From Kiritimatiellia bacterium (lineage in GTDB: Bacteria > Verrucomicrobiota > Kiritimatiellia > RFP12 > UBA1067): a stretch of DNA of 64,000 bases. Position 1 is the first letter of the stretch; the number at the start of each line of letters is the position of its first letter. The translations under genes and the position numbers were made by a program. The DNA is taken from the NCBI GenBank assembly GCA_028686345.1, contig JAQUCE010000003.1, positions 27,445 to 91,444 of the forward strand, read 5' to 3'. Shown here one piece after another: positions 17,072 to 27,000 of this stretch. The notes under the pieces were generated by a model. It was given only the letters and a program-made list of their open reading frames with translations, was not told where the DNA came from and did not search any database.

Positions 17072-18244
17072 ATGCAATTACCTGTTTCGGAACTCACCGG
17101 AATCACTCTCAAAGACCTGATTGACGCTGGTCTTCATTTTGGACATCAGACCAAACGCTGGAATCCCAAAATGCGCGACTATATCTTTGATAAGCGCAAC
17201 GGAATCCACATCATCGACCTCACGCAGACCATCCCTATGATTGAGGAAGCAGCCAGGTTTCTGCGCGAGACTGTGTTGAGCGGAAAAAAAATTCTATTTA
17301 TAGCAACCAAGAAACAAGCGCAGGAGGCTGTTAAAGAGGCCGCCGAGTTCTGCGGACAGTACCACATGGCTGAGCGCTGGTTGGGCGGCACGCTGACCAA
17401 CAATCAAACAATCCGCATCAGCGTCAAGCGCATGCGTCAAATCGAAGCCATGGGACGCAACAACAACGGCGTGCTTTCAGTTCACAAAAAGGAGGCTGCC
17501 AGCCTGCGCCGCGAACTTGAAAAACTTCAGAAAAATCTGGGCGGCATCGCTGATATGACCAAAATGCCTGGCGCCATCATCATTATTGATATCTGCCGCG
17601 AACAGAATGCACTCAAAGAGGCGAAGCGCCTGAATATTCCTGTGGTGGCGCTGGTTGACACCAATGCAGACCCTGATCCGATTGATTATGTTATTCCCGG
17701 CAACGACGATGCAATCCGCGGCATCAAACTGGTGGCCGACGCATTCGCTAAGGTGATCAAAGCCGCAAACGATGAATACTCGCAGATCGCGGCTGAGCGC
17801 CAGCTCCAAAAAGATGTTGAACGCGCCAAAGAAGAGGCCACCAACCGCGCCGCACGCAAAACACGCAAAGACGACACCCGCTCTGCAGACAAGAGTGATG
17901 AAGCTAAAGCCAAGCTCAACGAGAGCCGCAAACGCGCCGCAAAAGCCGCTAAAGAGGCTGTTGAGGCTAAAGTAGCATCAGTTGAGCCTGCGCCGATTGC
18001 ACAGGCTGTAGCCGCCACTGCGGAGCCTGTCGAAGCGCCCGAAGTTGAAACAGCTGTCGAAGCACCCAAAGCCAAAGCTGAGAAAGCTCCAAAGACCAAG
18101 GTTGAGGCGCCTGCCGAAGAGCCCAAGGCTGAGACGCCTGCCGAAGAGCCCAAGGTTGAGACGCCTGCTGAAGAGCCCAAGGTTGAGACGCCTGCTGAAG
18201 AGCCCAAGGCTGAGACGCCTGCTGAAGAGCCCAAGGCCGAATAA
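17072..18244 (+). CDS. rpsB: 30S ribosomal protein S2 with long acidic C-terminal extension
   Basis: A structural protein of the small ribosomal subunit. The core (about residues 1-240) has the family sequences LIDAGLHFGHQTKRWNPKM, TNNQTIRISVKR and PVVALVDTNADPDPIDYVIP. The start is ATG 17072, since AAAGGA lies 8 bases upstream; ATG 17054 precedes that site. The protein is 390 aa, whereas S2 is usually about 230-260. The additional 150 residues are first Lys/Arg/Ala-rich (ERAKEEATNRAARKTRKD) and then acidic, ending in five copies of a nine-residue unit (TPAEEPKVE type) that are near-identical at DNA level. tsf follows 89 bases downstream, the classic rpsB-tsf order. Confidence 0.97.
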   Translation: MQLPVSELTGITLKDLIDAGLHFGHQTKRWNPKMRDYIFDKRNGIHIIDLTQTIPMIEEAARFLRETVLSGKKILFIATKKQAQEAVKEAAEFCGQYHMAERWLGGTLTNNQTIRISVKRMRQIEAMGRNNNGVLSVHKKEAASLRRELEKLQKNLGGIADMTKMPGAIIIIDICREQNALKEAKRLNIPVVALVDTNADPDPIDYVIPGNDDAIRGIKLVADAFAKVIKAANDEYSQIAAERQLQKDVERAKEEATNRAARKTRKDDTRSADKSDEAKAKLNESRKRAAKAAKEAVEAKVASVEPAPIAQAVAATAEPVEAPEVETAVEAPKAKAEKAPKTKVEAPAEEPKAETPAEEPKVETPAEEPKVETPAEEPKAETPAEEPKAE

Positions 18245-18259
18245 AATCGGCAACCAAAT

Positions 18260-18295
18260 ATTGCCTCAAGGTCGCCTGACCGTCCTTGAGGCAAT
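18260..18295 (+). promoter_or_regulatory. Hairpin between rpsB and tsf
   Basis: ATTGCCTCAAGG pairs perfectly with CCTTGAGGCAAT, and GGTC-GCCT-GACC can fold within. No T-run follows, so it is more likely a processing site, stabiliser or attenuator than a terminator. Confidence 0.7.
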
Positions 18296-18333
18296 CTGAA
18301 AATCAATTAAAACATAACTTTTGGAGAAGAAGA

Positions 18334-19176
18334 ATGGCTGAAATTACAGTAACAATGATTAACGACCTGCGTAAACAGACCAGCGCGGGCATGATGGATT
18401 GCAAACGAGCCCTCAGCGAGACTGGTGGTGATTTTGAAGCTGCCATTAAGGTTTTGCGCGAAAAAGGTGCGGTGATCCAGCAAAAGCGCGCCGACAAAGA
18501 GTCCAAGCAGGGTATCATCAACGTTGTTGTTAGCACTGACGGAAAAACCTTAGCGCTAACCGAAATAAACACTGAGACCGATTTTGTGGCCAAAACAGAT
18601 AACTTCAAAAACTTCGCCCTTGCTGTGACCAATGAGGTTCTGGCTAAAGGCGAGGATGTTGCTGAGTCAATGAATGAGGCACTGATGACCATTGTTTCTC
18701 AGACCGGCGAGAATGTTAAGATCCGGCGCACCGCGCGCATGACACTGACTGGCACCGGCAGGGTTGAGTCCTATATCCATATGGGTGGCAAGGTTGGCGT
18801 ACTGGTGGAAGTGGCCTGTGGCAAAGCCGAGACCGAGAACAAGGAGGCTTTCGCGCAACTGGTTCATGACCTCACGCTTCAAATCGCAGCTGCTGCACCG
18901 GCCTACTTGGTCTCTGATGAAGTACCAGCTGATGTGATTGATGCCGAGAAGGATATCTTCCGCAACCAGCTCAAAGGCGAGAACAAACCTGATAATATCA
19001 TTGAGAACATTCTTAAGGGTAAGATCAATAAGTTCTTCTCCGAGATCTGCCTGGTCAACCAGCCCTTTGTCAAAGAGCCCAAGCAGAGCATCACTGACAT
19101 TGTCAAAGCCTGTGAAAAAGAGTGTGGCGACACCATTGAAATCAAACGATTTGTCCGCTTCCAGCTCGGTGCTTAA
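18334..19176 (+). CDS. tsf: Elongation factor Ts
   Basis: Guanine nucleotide exchange factor for EF-Tu in the cytoplasm, 280 aa. The N-terminal UBA-like domain has LRKQTSAGMMDCKRALSETG and the core has TDFVAKTDNFKNFA; the C-terminal part includes VNQPFVKEPKQSI. ATG 18334 is preceded by TTGGAGAAG; an upstream in-frame ATG at 18286 lies in the intercistronic hairpin and is not used. Cotranscribed with rpsB and closed by an intrinsic terminator. Confidence 0.97.
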   Translation: MAEITVTMINDLRKQTSAGMMDCKRALSETGGDFEAAIKVLREKGAVIQQKRADKESKQGIINVVVSTDGKTLALTEINTETDFVAKTDNFKNFALAVTNEVLAKGEDVAESMNEALMTIVSQTGENVKIRRTARMTLTGTGRVESYIHMGGKVGVLVEVACGKAETENKEAFAQLVHDLTLQIAAAAPAYLVSDEVPADVIDAEKDIFRNQLKGENKPDNIIENILKGKINKFFSEICLVNQPFVKEPKQSITDIVKACEKECGDTIEIKRFVRFQLGA

Positions 19177-19193
19177 AACACCCTGACTTTAAC

Positions 19194-19230
19194 AAAAAAG
19201 GCCGGAGTTCACACTCCGGTCTTTTTTGTT
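19194..19230 (+). terminator. Intrinsic terminator of rpsB-tsf
   Basis: The stem CCGGAGT/ACTCCGG, extended by flanking bases, is followed by CTTTTTTGTTTT. An A-run precedes it, so it could also act in the reverse direction. Confidence 0.92.
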
Positions 19231-19288
19231 TTAACCTCTAAATTTAATAACCGGTTTTGGGATTGCAGACCACTGAACGTAGAGGTGA

Positions 19289-19810
19289 AAACTAGGCTCT
19301 TACCAAAGGGCAAGACAAACATGTTGGTCCTTAAAAATATCTTGTCGGTGGGTAATCTTAATCTCAATCCTCGCCTCTTGCGGCCAGCCCTGAGATTTTC
19401 TAGAGATTTTCTAGAGATTTTCTAGGGACAGGCACTGATTTTCTCTGTGAGCAACATATGCCGCTCGTAGAACGGCATCGGAAGACGATGCTGTGTGACG
19501 AGGTTGGTGGACGATTAAGATCATGAGGTGGTCGTCCACCAGCATCGTCGCTGTTATCGTCAACCACAGGCGTAGCCGACCTCAGCATGTCCGATTGGAA
19601 ATCGGACCTACGAATCTTCGCAAATGTATAAGATTACTTTGAAGATCATTCGCGTCGCCCGCATAGCGAACGACCTCCCTCTCGCGCGCCTTTTCTAGGG
19701 AGTAAGCGCGGAAGGAAGTCAGTCGCTATGCGGCTGACCGGATCATTAAAAACATGTTGCCAGGGGCTAATCCTTGTCCCACTCCTAATCCCAATAGCAG
19801 CGGGCTCATA
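19289..19810. repeat. Mosaic of at least six repeat families
   Basis: The 19231-19893 gap holds no gene. In order: the CAAAGGGCAAGAC...CATGTTGGTCCTTAAAAA module (19300-19350); AATCTTAATCTCAATCC hexamer-like repeat; a 12-base tandem TTTCTAGAGATT; GGGACAGGCACTGATTTT; the GACGATGCTG palindrome (19484-19568); a TCCGATT-GGA-AATCGGA hairpin (19590-19606); a CGCATAGCG palindrome with stem GTCAGTCGC, loop TAT (19718-19738); and another AACATGTTG...AATCC module. Confidence 0.8.
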
Positions 19811-19893
19811 ACCACTAACTTTTCAGTGAGCGCGAAGACCTCTCGCACATTGATTAACTAAACCTGGTTGCGGCGGCTAGCTGCTTTAGAGCT

Positions 19894-21603
19894 TTAGAAC
19901 CGCTTGACAACAATCGGTTTTTTGTAGTCCCCGATTGGATCCAAGCACACATCTCCGGGCGGGGTTGCCTGGATCGGTGCTATGGGCAGATTTATAGTCT
20001 GCCCCATAAACTCAGCCTTTTCAAATCGCTCTCTGCTTAATTCTTTACCGGTTGCCTTAAAGAAGGGGAAGAGATCTTCACCCACGGCGATACTCATATC
20101 CTCAATCGACTCCTCCCACGTAAGCTTGCGTTTCGGGTCATCCTTCCAGCGCTCGCCCTGCACCCAGCGCCAGCGCGGATACCAGGTGGTTCCATAACGG
20201 TCATCGAACTTCTGCCAGGCATACCAGATCATCATGCGCTCCCAACCGGTGGTCCAGGGTTCTAGGTTTTTTTTGTTAAACTTCTCCTCAGGAGTTTTCT
20301 GGGTTCCGTCATAGTTTTTCACAAAAACATTTTGGCATCCACGGTTCGGCCCCTTGGCTCCATTATATTTAGCAATTATCTTACCCTGAAACCAGCCGGC
20401 GTGTTCCTCGCCTTGATTCCCACCAAATGGATGATTAGCGGCGTTGCAGGGTCCAGCCATGGTGTGGGCCTGCTCATGGGCAAAAATACTGCGGATACCA
20501 CTGGGCTCTGTTGAGATTGTCGAAGCCTCTTTAGGTAAATAGGCGTTAACAGCCCATCCCCCGCCATTGCCGCTGCATAAAATAAGATACATAGGCTGCT
20601 CCGGTTTTTTGGAGGGCAGCCAGGCGTAGATATCATCTGTGATCTTTGGGAAGTCGCTCTTGACGGTCTCCACGAGTTCCTGCGTCTGGTTCTTGCTGTA
20701 ATAACAGACGATGCCCGGCAGGTTGACCTGCGACTCTGGATAGATGCCGCCCCCGCCGCCAAAGGCAACGGGAAAGCGCTTATCGCCGCCGACTGGTTTT
20801 TTCCCGGCAGCAGCCCATTTAAATGCATCAGAGAGAAATCCGCACTTAGCTGCAATATCCTCTTTGTTGTTTTTATCAAAACGGTAGAGGCTAGAAGATG
20901 CCAGAAAGACGATGCGTCCCTGGCCAAAGGTGCGCCGGGCATAGATCGGAGCTCCGCCATCGCCTTTTAGGACAACCTCCCACTCGTCGGTGGTCTGCAG
21001 CTTCGGATATCTGCCTCCATTGTACTTTTCCGTTCCCTCACGTACAACAGCACCATACTCGGCCATCATCAGGTTGAGCGACCAGCCTTTGGCAACTTCC
21101 TTGTCCTTGATGGATGAGCCAGATATCACCAGCCCCCCGCCAGCCTTGACAAACTCCATGACCGCCTTGCGCTCTTCAGGAATATAGTCGGGATAGGAAA
21201 CTGCCCCCTCGGTGAGCACAACATTAAACTCCGGGTTTTTCCACATGGCAAAAGGGTGCACCTTGTTTGCCACAGGAATGCGTACACGTGAGCTGCTGTT
21301 ATCAGCCAGCACACTATCCAGCGTGGCGTGGGTGTTGACGGTCCTGAAACCCAGTGCATTAAGATGACGCCACTGCCACCAGAGAGAGAAGAAGTCGCAC
21401 TTATGCGACATATCGATCAAGACATTGATACCCGTATCATTCTTGACCTTCTGGTCATTGAGCGGATAGAGCGCGGTAGTCTCAAGCGGCAGGGTTCTGC
21501 CGCTATTCCACCACACCTCGATCTCCTCAGGTGTCTTCGGGTTGTCAGCGGTTACAACGCTGGTCATTATCACTGCGGCAGTACAGTAAATCCATTTCAA
21601 CAT
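19894..21603 (-). CDS. Secreted HEXXH metallopeptidase-like protein (M60-like) with GATase-like N-terminus
   Basis: A 569-aa exported protein. GAGGGAGA precedes ATG, and the signal peptide is MLKWIYCTAAVIMTSVVTA. The first half (to about 260) resembles ThuA/GATase-like folds: NVVLTEGAVSYPDYIPEE, FVKAGGGLVISGSS and ARRTFGQGRIVFLASSS. The second half has a zinc-protease pattern, FAHEQAHTM (HEQAH near residue 374), with GGNQGEEHAGWF about 17 residues on supplying a candidate third ligand. This spacing fits M60/enhancin-type peptidases, which attack glycoproteins such as mucins. Last gene of a minus-strand run with a phosphoesterase, a glycosidase and an oxidoreductase. Activity is inferred. Confidence 0.65.
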   Translation of the reverse strand: MLKWIYCTAAVIMTSVVTADNPKTPEEIEVWWNSGRTLPLETTALYPLNDQKVKNDTGINVLIDMSHKCDFFSLWWQWRHLNALGFRTVNTHATLDSVLADNSSSRVRIPVANKVHPFAMWKNPEFNVVLTEGAVSYPDYIPEERKAVMEFVKAGGGLVISGSSIKDKEVAKGWSLNLMMAEYGAVVREGTEKYNGGRYPKLQTTDEWEVVLKGDGGAPIYARRTFGQGRIVFLASSSLYRFDKNNKEDIAAKCGFLSDAFKWAAAGKKPVGGDKRFPVAFGGGGGIYPESQVNLPGIVCYYSKNQTQELVETVKSDFPKITDDIYAWLPSKKPEQPMYLILCSGNGGGWAVNAYLPKEASTISTEPSGIRSIFAHEQAHTMAGPCNAANHPFGGNQGEEHAGWFQGKIIAKYNGAKGPNRGCQNVFVKNYDGTQKTPEEKFNKKNLEPWTTGWERMMIWYAWQKFDDRYGTTWYPRWRWVQGERWKDDPKRKLTWEESIEDMSIAVGEDLFPFFKATGKELSRERFEKAEFMGQTINLPIAPIQATPPGDVCLDPIGDYKKPIVVKRF

Positions 21604-21704
21604 CAGCCAATCTCCCTCTGGTTTATTATTCTCACTTCTTTTCCGATTGAGCCTTTTCCATGAAAAAGCTACGAAGTGCCCTGTAAGCGACGACTAAAGT
21701 AAGG

Positions 21705-22577
21705 TCAGCTCCGCCATGTAAGCTGCGTGACTTTGCCGTCATCCGCCTGATTGCCAGCCACCGCATTGAGTTTAAACTTGGCACCTGAAGCTGTGAAGGT
21801 GGCATCCACCCAGCCAACAGGCACGCTCTCCGCAAAGTTGTACGCCGTGGAGGGCAGATTGATCAGGTCAAGGTCTCCCTGTTTGGCGAAGCTGTAATGG
21901 TGCGAGTGCCCGTAAATAATGGCTTTGACCTTGCGCTGGTCTGTCACAATTTTGAAAAAGCGGATATCATCAAGCAGTGCCCCATCGCTCTCCCCAAAGG
22001 AATGATGCAGCAACAGCAGGGTCGGGGTGTTGTCAGACTCCTTGAGATATTGATCGAGCCAGTTACGCTGCGCCTGCCCCAACAGCCCCGCCGTATTATT
22101 GGTGATCTGTAAGGAATCCAGAAAGATCAAGCGCATTGGAGCGATATTAACCACCGTGATGTGCTTGCCCTTGACCGCGGCCTTTTCACCGGGGGTTGCG
22201 GGAAAAGCTTCGGTGAAGTTTTTATAGTTATCATGGTTGCCAAGGGCCATATAGACCGGCGCAATCTTATTCATCTGTTCCACGTAAACTTTCACCACTG
22301 CGTAATCTTCTCGCAGGCCCCTTAAGCGCGCGATATCCCCTGTGATGCCGATACCATCGGGTTTGGATTCCGCGACTTGCGGCAAAAGCTGGTCCAGGTT
22401 TTTGGTTATGGAAAAGCCGCGCACCTGCTCCGCCCGGTCAGCGGGGATGTGCGTGTCCGAGAGCAGTGCCCAGCGGGTTGAATCCCCGGCATTGGCATAG
22501 GTGATCTCTGTGATACCGAACGATGCGGCACCAGCTGCGAAGATTGAGTTTTTTATGAATGATCTGCGATTTAGCAT
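21705..22577 (-). CDS. Tat-exported calcineurin-like metallophosphoesterase
   Basis: A 290-aa protein with a twin-arginine signal (NRRSFIKNSIFAAGAASFG), so it is probably exported folded through Tat. All five metallophosphoesterase blocks are present: SDTHIPAD, GITGDIA, ALGNHDN, LLLHHSFGE and IIYGHSHHY. Together they form the two-metal site that hydrolyses phosphoesters. AAGGAG lies 8 bases before ATG. It is between the metallopeptidase and glycosidase genes on the same strand, with gaps of about 100 and 90 bases, suggesting a joint extracellular degradation locus. The substrate is unknown. Confidence 0.9.
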   Translation of the reverse strand: MLNRRSFIKNSIFAAGAASFGITEITYANAGDSTRWALLSDTHIPADRAEQVRGFSITKNLDQLLPQVAESKPDGIGITGDIARLRGLREDYAVVKVYVEQMNKIAPVYMALGNHDNYKNFTEAFPATPGEKAAVKGKHITVVNIAPMRLIFLDSLQITNNTAGLLGQAQRNWLDQYLKESDNTPTLLLLHHSFGESDGALLDDIRFFKIVTDQRKVKAIIYGHSHHYSFAKQGDLDLINLPSTAYNFAESVPVGWVDATFTASGAKFKLNAVAGNQADDGKVTQLTWRS

Positions 22578-22668
22578 CTCTTAATCTCCTTGTTTTACGG
22601 TGAAGGTTCAATTATAGGATAAGCCGCCCGGTTGAGCAAGTGCCAAGGATGCGATCAACCCACCCGAG

Positions 22669-24051
22669 CTAACGCTTTACAAGCGCAACCGCCCAGCCGC
22701 CCTTTCCGGGTGGAGCAAATGCAATTTTATGCCCGCCCTCAATACTCTCCACCTTACCCCACTCGCCTGTGGCAATCTCGATCCAGTGAACGGCCAGCGG
22801 GCCTTTCATGGCTGACAAATCGACACGCACCTTTCCCCCTGCCGGGAAATACAGGGCACCAGCGGTTCCTGATCCAACAGCCAGATACGCCTCATTCGGT
22901 TCACAATCAGAGAGCAGCTCCATGGCGGGCTTCACTGTCCAGAGAGGGATTTTTGACTCCAACTTGCGGGCTGCACGGATGCATGCGACCGCCTTGTCGT
23001 TCAACCCTAAGCCCGACTCAGGACGATGAAAGCGCATTGATGCCGCGCCAGCCAACAGGTGCCGCCAGAAGCGTTCGATCGCGTCCTGATCAGTGTGACC
23101 GAATTTATTCCCGTCTGCCCCATAGGTTTTGGTAGTATTGATTGGCCGCGGCTTGCGCGACAGATATTTTTGAACATAAATGAAATTATCCCAGTGCTTC
23201 AGCCCCTTGTTGTGGTTGTTCTGTGAGATATCAACAAAATCGTACAGCTCTGGATGGTCAAAGGTCCTCTTATGACGATCGGCGGTCAGATCCCAGTCGT
23301 CCCACATCTCGGTCACGTAAATTGTTTTGTTCCGCTTGGCCGCCTCTTGCTTAACAAACTGCGCCCAGTACCGGCCCCACTCCTCCTCACCGTTGGTCTC
23401 GTTGTCAATACAGTAGAGCACATGATCATAACGCAGCGCGTATTCCAGCATTTTCTGCACAAACCGCTGCTGATATGGCAGAACTACACGGTTGCGCTTC
23501 TGGCCCGGAGCGGTGAAAAAGAAAGGTTGTTTGTTTTTTCCCGGGTGATCAGGATAAGCTCCTGCAAACCCGGACTCTTCATAACTGTAATTGATGTTAT
23601 TGGCTGGATTATATGGATGGATCTGCCACCGGTTGCTGCCTCCCGAATCGGTCAAATCAAAGCGATCCCATATTTCGATCTGCACAAAAACGCGGCGCTT
23701 GGCCGTCTCCTTCAACAGACAGTCAAAGCGCGCCCAGTAGTCGTCGTTCCACTGATTCAGATCATATTTTTTATCCGGCAATTGCTTGTAGGCATAGAGT
23801 TCAAACCCCTTATCCTTGCGATCACTCATTGTATTGCGAATCACATTACCGCCTGCGGCAGCCAGACGCTCCAGTTGTGAAATGAGTTTTTCCTCCTGCC
23901 ACTGGAAAAGATTATCGTCATCGCTACCCCCCAAGAGCAGCACTGGTTTGCCCTCATAGCTCCAGTACCAGGGATTCTCCGGCCACGGCTTGATCTCCGC
24001 AGCAAGATTTAAGACAGTGAGCGCAGCAGAGTAGATCAGTACTTTTTTCAT
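22669..24051 (-). CDS. Secreted TIM-barrel glycosidase-like protein (DUF4038/GH-A type)
   Basis: A 460-aa exported protein; the signal peptide ends near LNLAAE. It opens with PWYWSYEGKPVLLLGGSDDDN and LERLAAAGGNVIRNTMSDR, as in DUF4038-like, GH140-related TIM barrels. Candidate acidic catalytic residues are in YCIDNETNGEEEWG (near 215) and YVTEMWDDWD (near 250). A small C-terminal beta-domain (GGKVRVDLSAMKGPLAVHWIE) is typical of the collagen-binding-like tail of these proteins. Its ATG overlaps the stop of the upstream oxidoreductase by four bases (ATGA), so translation is coupled. Specificity is unknown. Confidence 0.75.
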   Translation of the reverse strand: MKKVLIYSAALTVLNLAAEIKPWPENPWYWSYEGKPVLLLGGSDDDNLFQWQEEKLISQLERLAAAGGNVIRNTMSDRKDKGFELYAYKQLPDKKYDLNQWNDDYWARFDCLLKETAKRRVFVQIEIWDRFDLTDSGGSNRWQIHPYNPANNINYSYEESGFAGAYPDHPGKNKQPFFFTAPGQKRNRVVLPYQQRFVQKMLEYALRYDHVLYCIDNETNGEEEWGRYWAQFVKQEAAKRNKTIYVTEMWDDWDLTADRHKRTFDHPELYDFVDISQNNHNKGLKHWDNFIYVQKYLSRKPRPINTTKTYGADGNKFGHTDQDAIERFWRHLLAGAASMRFHRPESGLGLNDKAVACIRAARKLESKIPLWTVKPAMELLSDCEPNEAYLAVGSGTAGALYFPAGGKVRVDLSAMKGPLAVHWIEIATGEWGKVESIEGGHKIAFAPPGKGGWAVALVKR

Positions 24052-27000
24052 AACATCAACTCTCCAAGTACCATGCGGGCATGCTTGGAGTAGACCCCGC
24101 GCGGGTCAGCGGCATAGGCGCGCAGCACCTTCTCCGCAACTCCGTTATAATCGCCGATGTTGAACAACGCCCGGGCGCAGGCAATCTCGCGCAGTGCCGC
24201 AGTACGCTCCTTGTCGCCCGCGAGATTGGCATATCCGGCGATGGCCGGCATCTCAGGTGCAATCATAAAACTCTTGTTGCTCACCCCAGGCAGTGCCAGC
24301 AGCTCGGCTAAAACAGGCGCGGCAGCTTGATCGCCAAGTGCTTCGAAAGCCAGTGCCAGGGCACGGTAGTGCGAAAACTCACTTTCAGCTGTCAGTGCTT
24401 TTGCTTTGGCAACCAGAGCTGGCAGGGATTTGCGCGAACCAGCACGCCCAAGCGCGATGATATAGCTGTCAACCCAACTGACGCTGCGGTTGAACTGGCC
24501 CATGCCCCTGAAATCCCAGCCCTTGTCCCAATCCATCTTACTGAGCTTTTCAATCAGCAGATCTTCGCCCTCCTTGTGGCCCATCATTGCCAGCACATGC
24601 GCATAAACGAATTTCGCCTCAGGGTTTTCACTGCGCTTCAAAGCCTGTTTCAGCAGCGGGATACTGCGGGCATAGTCGGTCAAGAGCACCGCCAGCCCCT
24701 TGTATTTGTCGGTCAGCTCCTCCACGGCCTGCGCCATCTGTTGATCCGACAGCGGAAAGCTGTCCTGCATGGTAAGGACATCAGCGGGTAAAATTTTCTT
24801 TTCGATCAGTTTTTTCTGAACTGCGCGGATATCCACATTGCGTAATTCAACCCCGGCCTGCAGCGCCTCGGCTGCCACCACACCGGCGGCATAACCCTGA
24901 TTCTGGACATCAGGTTGCATCCGCAGAATCGGCATGGCATCGCGGTGCGCACTGATTCCCAGCCCAATCACCAGCAAGCCATCCAGTTTTTCAGGCAGCA
25001 GGCAGCGCAACGGAAGATTAACCATCATCGCATGGTGGCCGGGATCCTCAATAAAAAACTGCTCATGCACAGTGTAACCATGCGAATCAAAATTGCTTCT
25101 GGTCTGCACCACCACATCCGGGTAGGTGCGCTGATTGGCAACATCCAGGGGTGTCAAATAAAATGCGCCCACCATGCGGCGGCGCTCACGGCTGTTGACC
25201 ACCTGCGCCTGATCCCAGGTGCTGCCAGGCATATTCATGCGGTTGCGCATCGCAAAAAAGAAGACATCCGCAGCATCAGTGTCATCCACAAAACCGATAT
25301 CCGTATTGGTGTAGCTGGAGCCGAGCGGCTTGGGTGTCTGTCCGGCACCTTGGAGGGCAACCTCATCTTTGCTGATAAACTGAGTTTCCACCCCCGCCAT
25401 TGCGGGTAGAACGGCATTGCCGGTCGCGTCGATCGCGACCTTGCAGCGGATCACCCCGCGTTCGCCCTGCGACGTGACAACCACCACACCGGCCACGCGG
25501 TTGTCCTCGACAATCACGCCGGTTACCAGTGTTCCATACCAAATCTCGGTGCCGGCCTGGCGGTTCTGCGCACGGTACCACTCTGATTTGGCCTGCACAA
25601 AGACCGCGCCGGTTTGCGCGACCCCGGCATCAATCTCGGTGGTAAATCCAACCCGGTTGCCGTACCAATACCTGCCGATCAACCCATCGGTTGAGACGCC
25701 GCCCATCTTGTGGATATATTCGCAGAGGATGGTCTTCAGCCCATGTCGCGATGCGCTGATACCAGCCGGCGCGCCGCCTGTGCCGGCACCTGCCACAACC
25801 ACATCGCATTCAGCCAGAACCGGCAGCTCGCGGGCATTGACCTTAACTGTTCCGGATGTGTTACAGAGATAGGGAGGGAAGCCAGTGTCAACCTCTTTGA
25901 CCTGCAACGCCGTTCCAGCCGCTGTCGCGGTATAGAGCGAGCGCAGGGTTTTGATCTGCCCGCGTTGGCGGGCAGCATCCGCCGCAGCGGCGCCGATCAT
26001 CTCGCCGGCTACCATCAGGTTGCCGGGCTTCATCAACTCAGCGGCCGCGCTCCTTGAGATATCCGCCATGGGGCTGAGCACAAATAAATTGTCGTGCTGC
26101 CGCGGTTTAAAGCAGTTAACATCAAGTTTGTCAACTCCCTGCCAGACTGCTTCGGAGGAGCTGGAGCAGAGAATTTTATCCGGGGCAATCAGAAACAGCT
26201 GGTCAGCTTCGTCCAGCTGGGTCGGAACAAATGTCAGATCACGGGCGCGCTGCTCAGCCTCGGCAAAGGAGCGGTGCGAGCCGTCCTTCATCGGAATATC
26301 AATCTCACAGGCGAACATACGCCCTTTGATCATCGACGGCATGCCCTCAGGCGCTTTGATGCCAGTCACCGGGGTGTCGAGAACACCGAACAGCTCTTGG
26401 ACCCGTAGCCCCTCGGCTTTGGGTGCCTCGCCTGCCAGCACCATCCTTTGGAAGGTGTAGTTTCCGGCAGGAAAGGGAGTTGCCTGCGCGCCCGCGGCAC
26501 GCGCGACCACTCCGCGCTCCGTTGCGTCGATAATGACTTTCGCTTTCACACACTGGCGTCCGCTGCGGTTGGAGATAATCACACCAGCGGGTTTGCCGGT
26601 TTCATCAACCAGAATTTCAGAGGAGGCGCAGCCTGTGATAAAAGAGATCCCAGCTTGCAGCAAGGCATCATCCAGGGCGCGCTTCACCTTAAAAGGCGTG
26701 GTGCTCTGCGTCATGGTCGCCTTCTCTCCCTGAGGATCATTTGAGTAGAGGGATATCTCCCCTAAAAGTTGTCGCGCCACCCCTTTGGCCTTAACCGCTT
26801 TAACCTTAAGCGTGCGGTGCTTACCTGCCAGCGGTAGTTTAAATAAAAAACACTCTGAGTGGCCAGCTGACTCCAACTCACTTGTCAGAGCGAGCGACTT
26901 CCATCCGCCTGAGCCATCCTGCCCCAGCACCTCAATCGAGCTGGTGCCGAAGCCGGTATCACCACTGCGACCATAGGCAAGAACCGAGATGGTGTCCACC

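Noticed and set aside
17686..18306. 206-aa Ser/Ala-rich protein on the minus strand opposite rpsB
   Set aside because: It mirrors the acidic S2 repeats; no ribosome binding site and no family.
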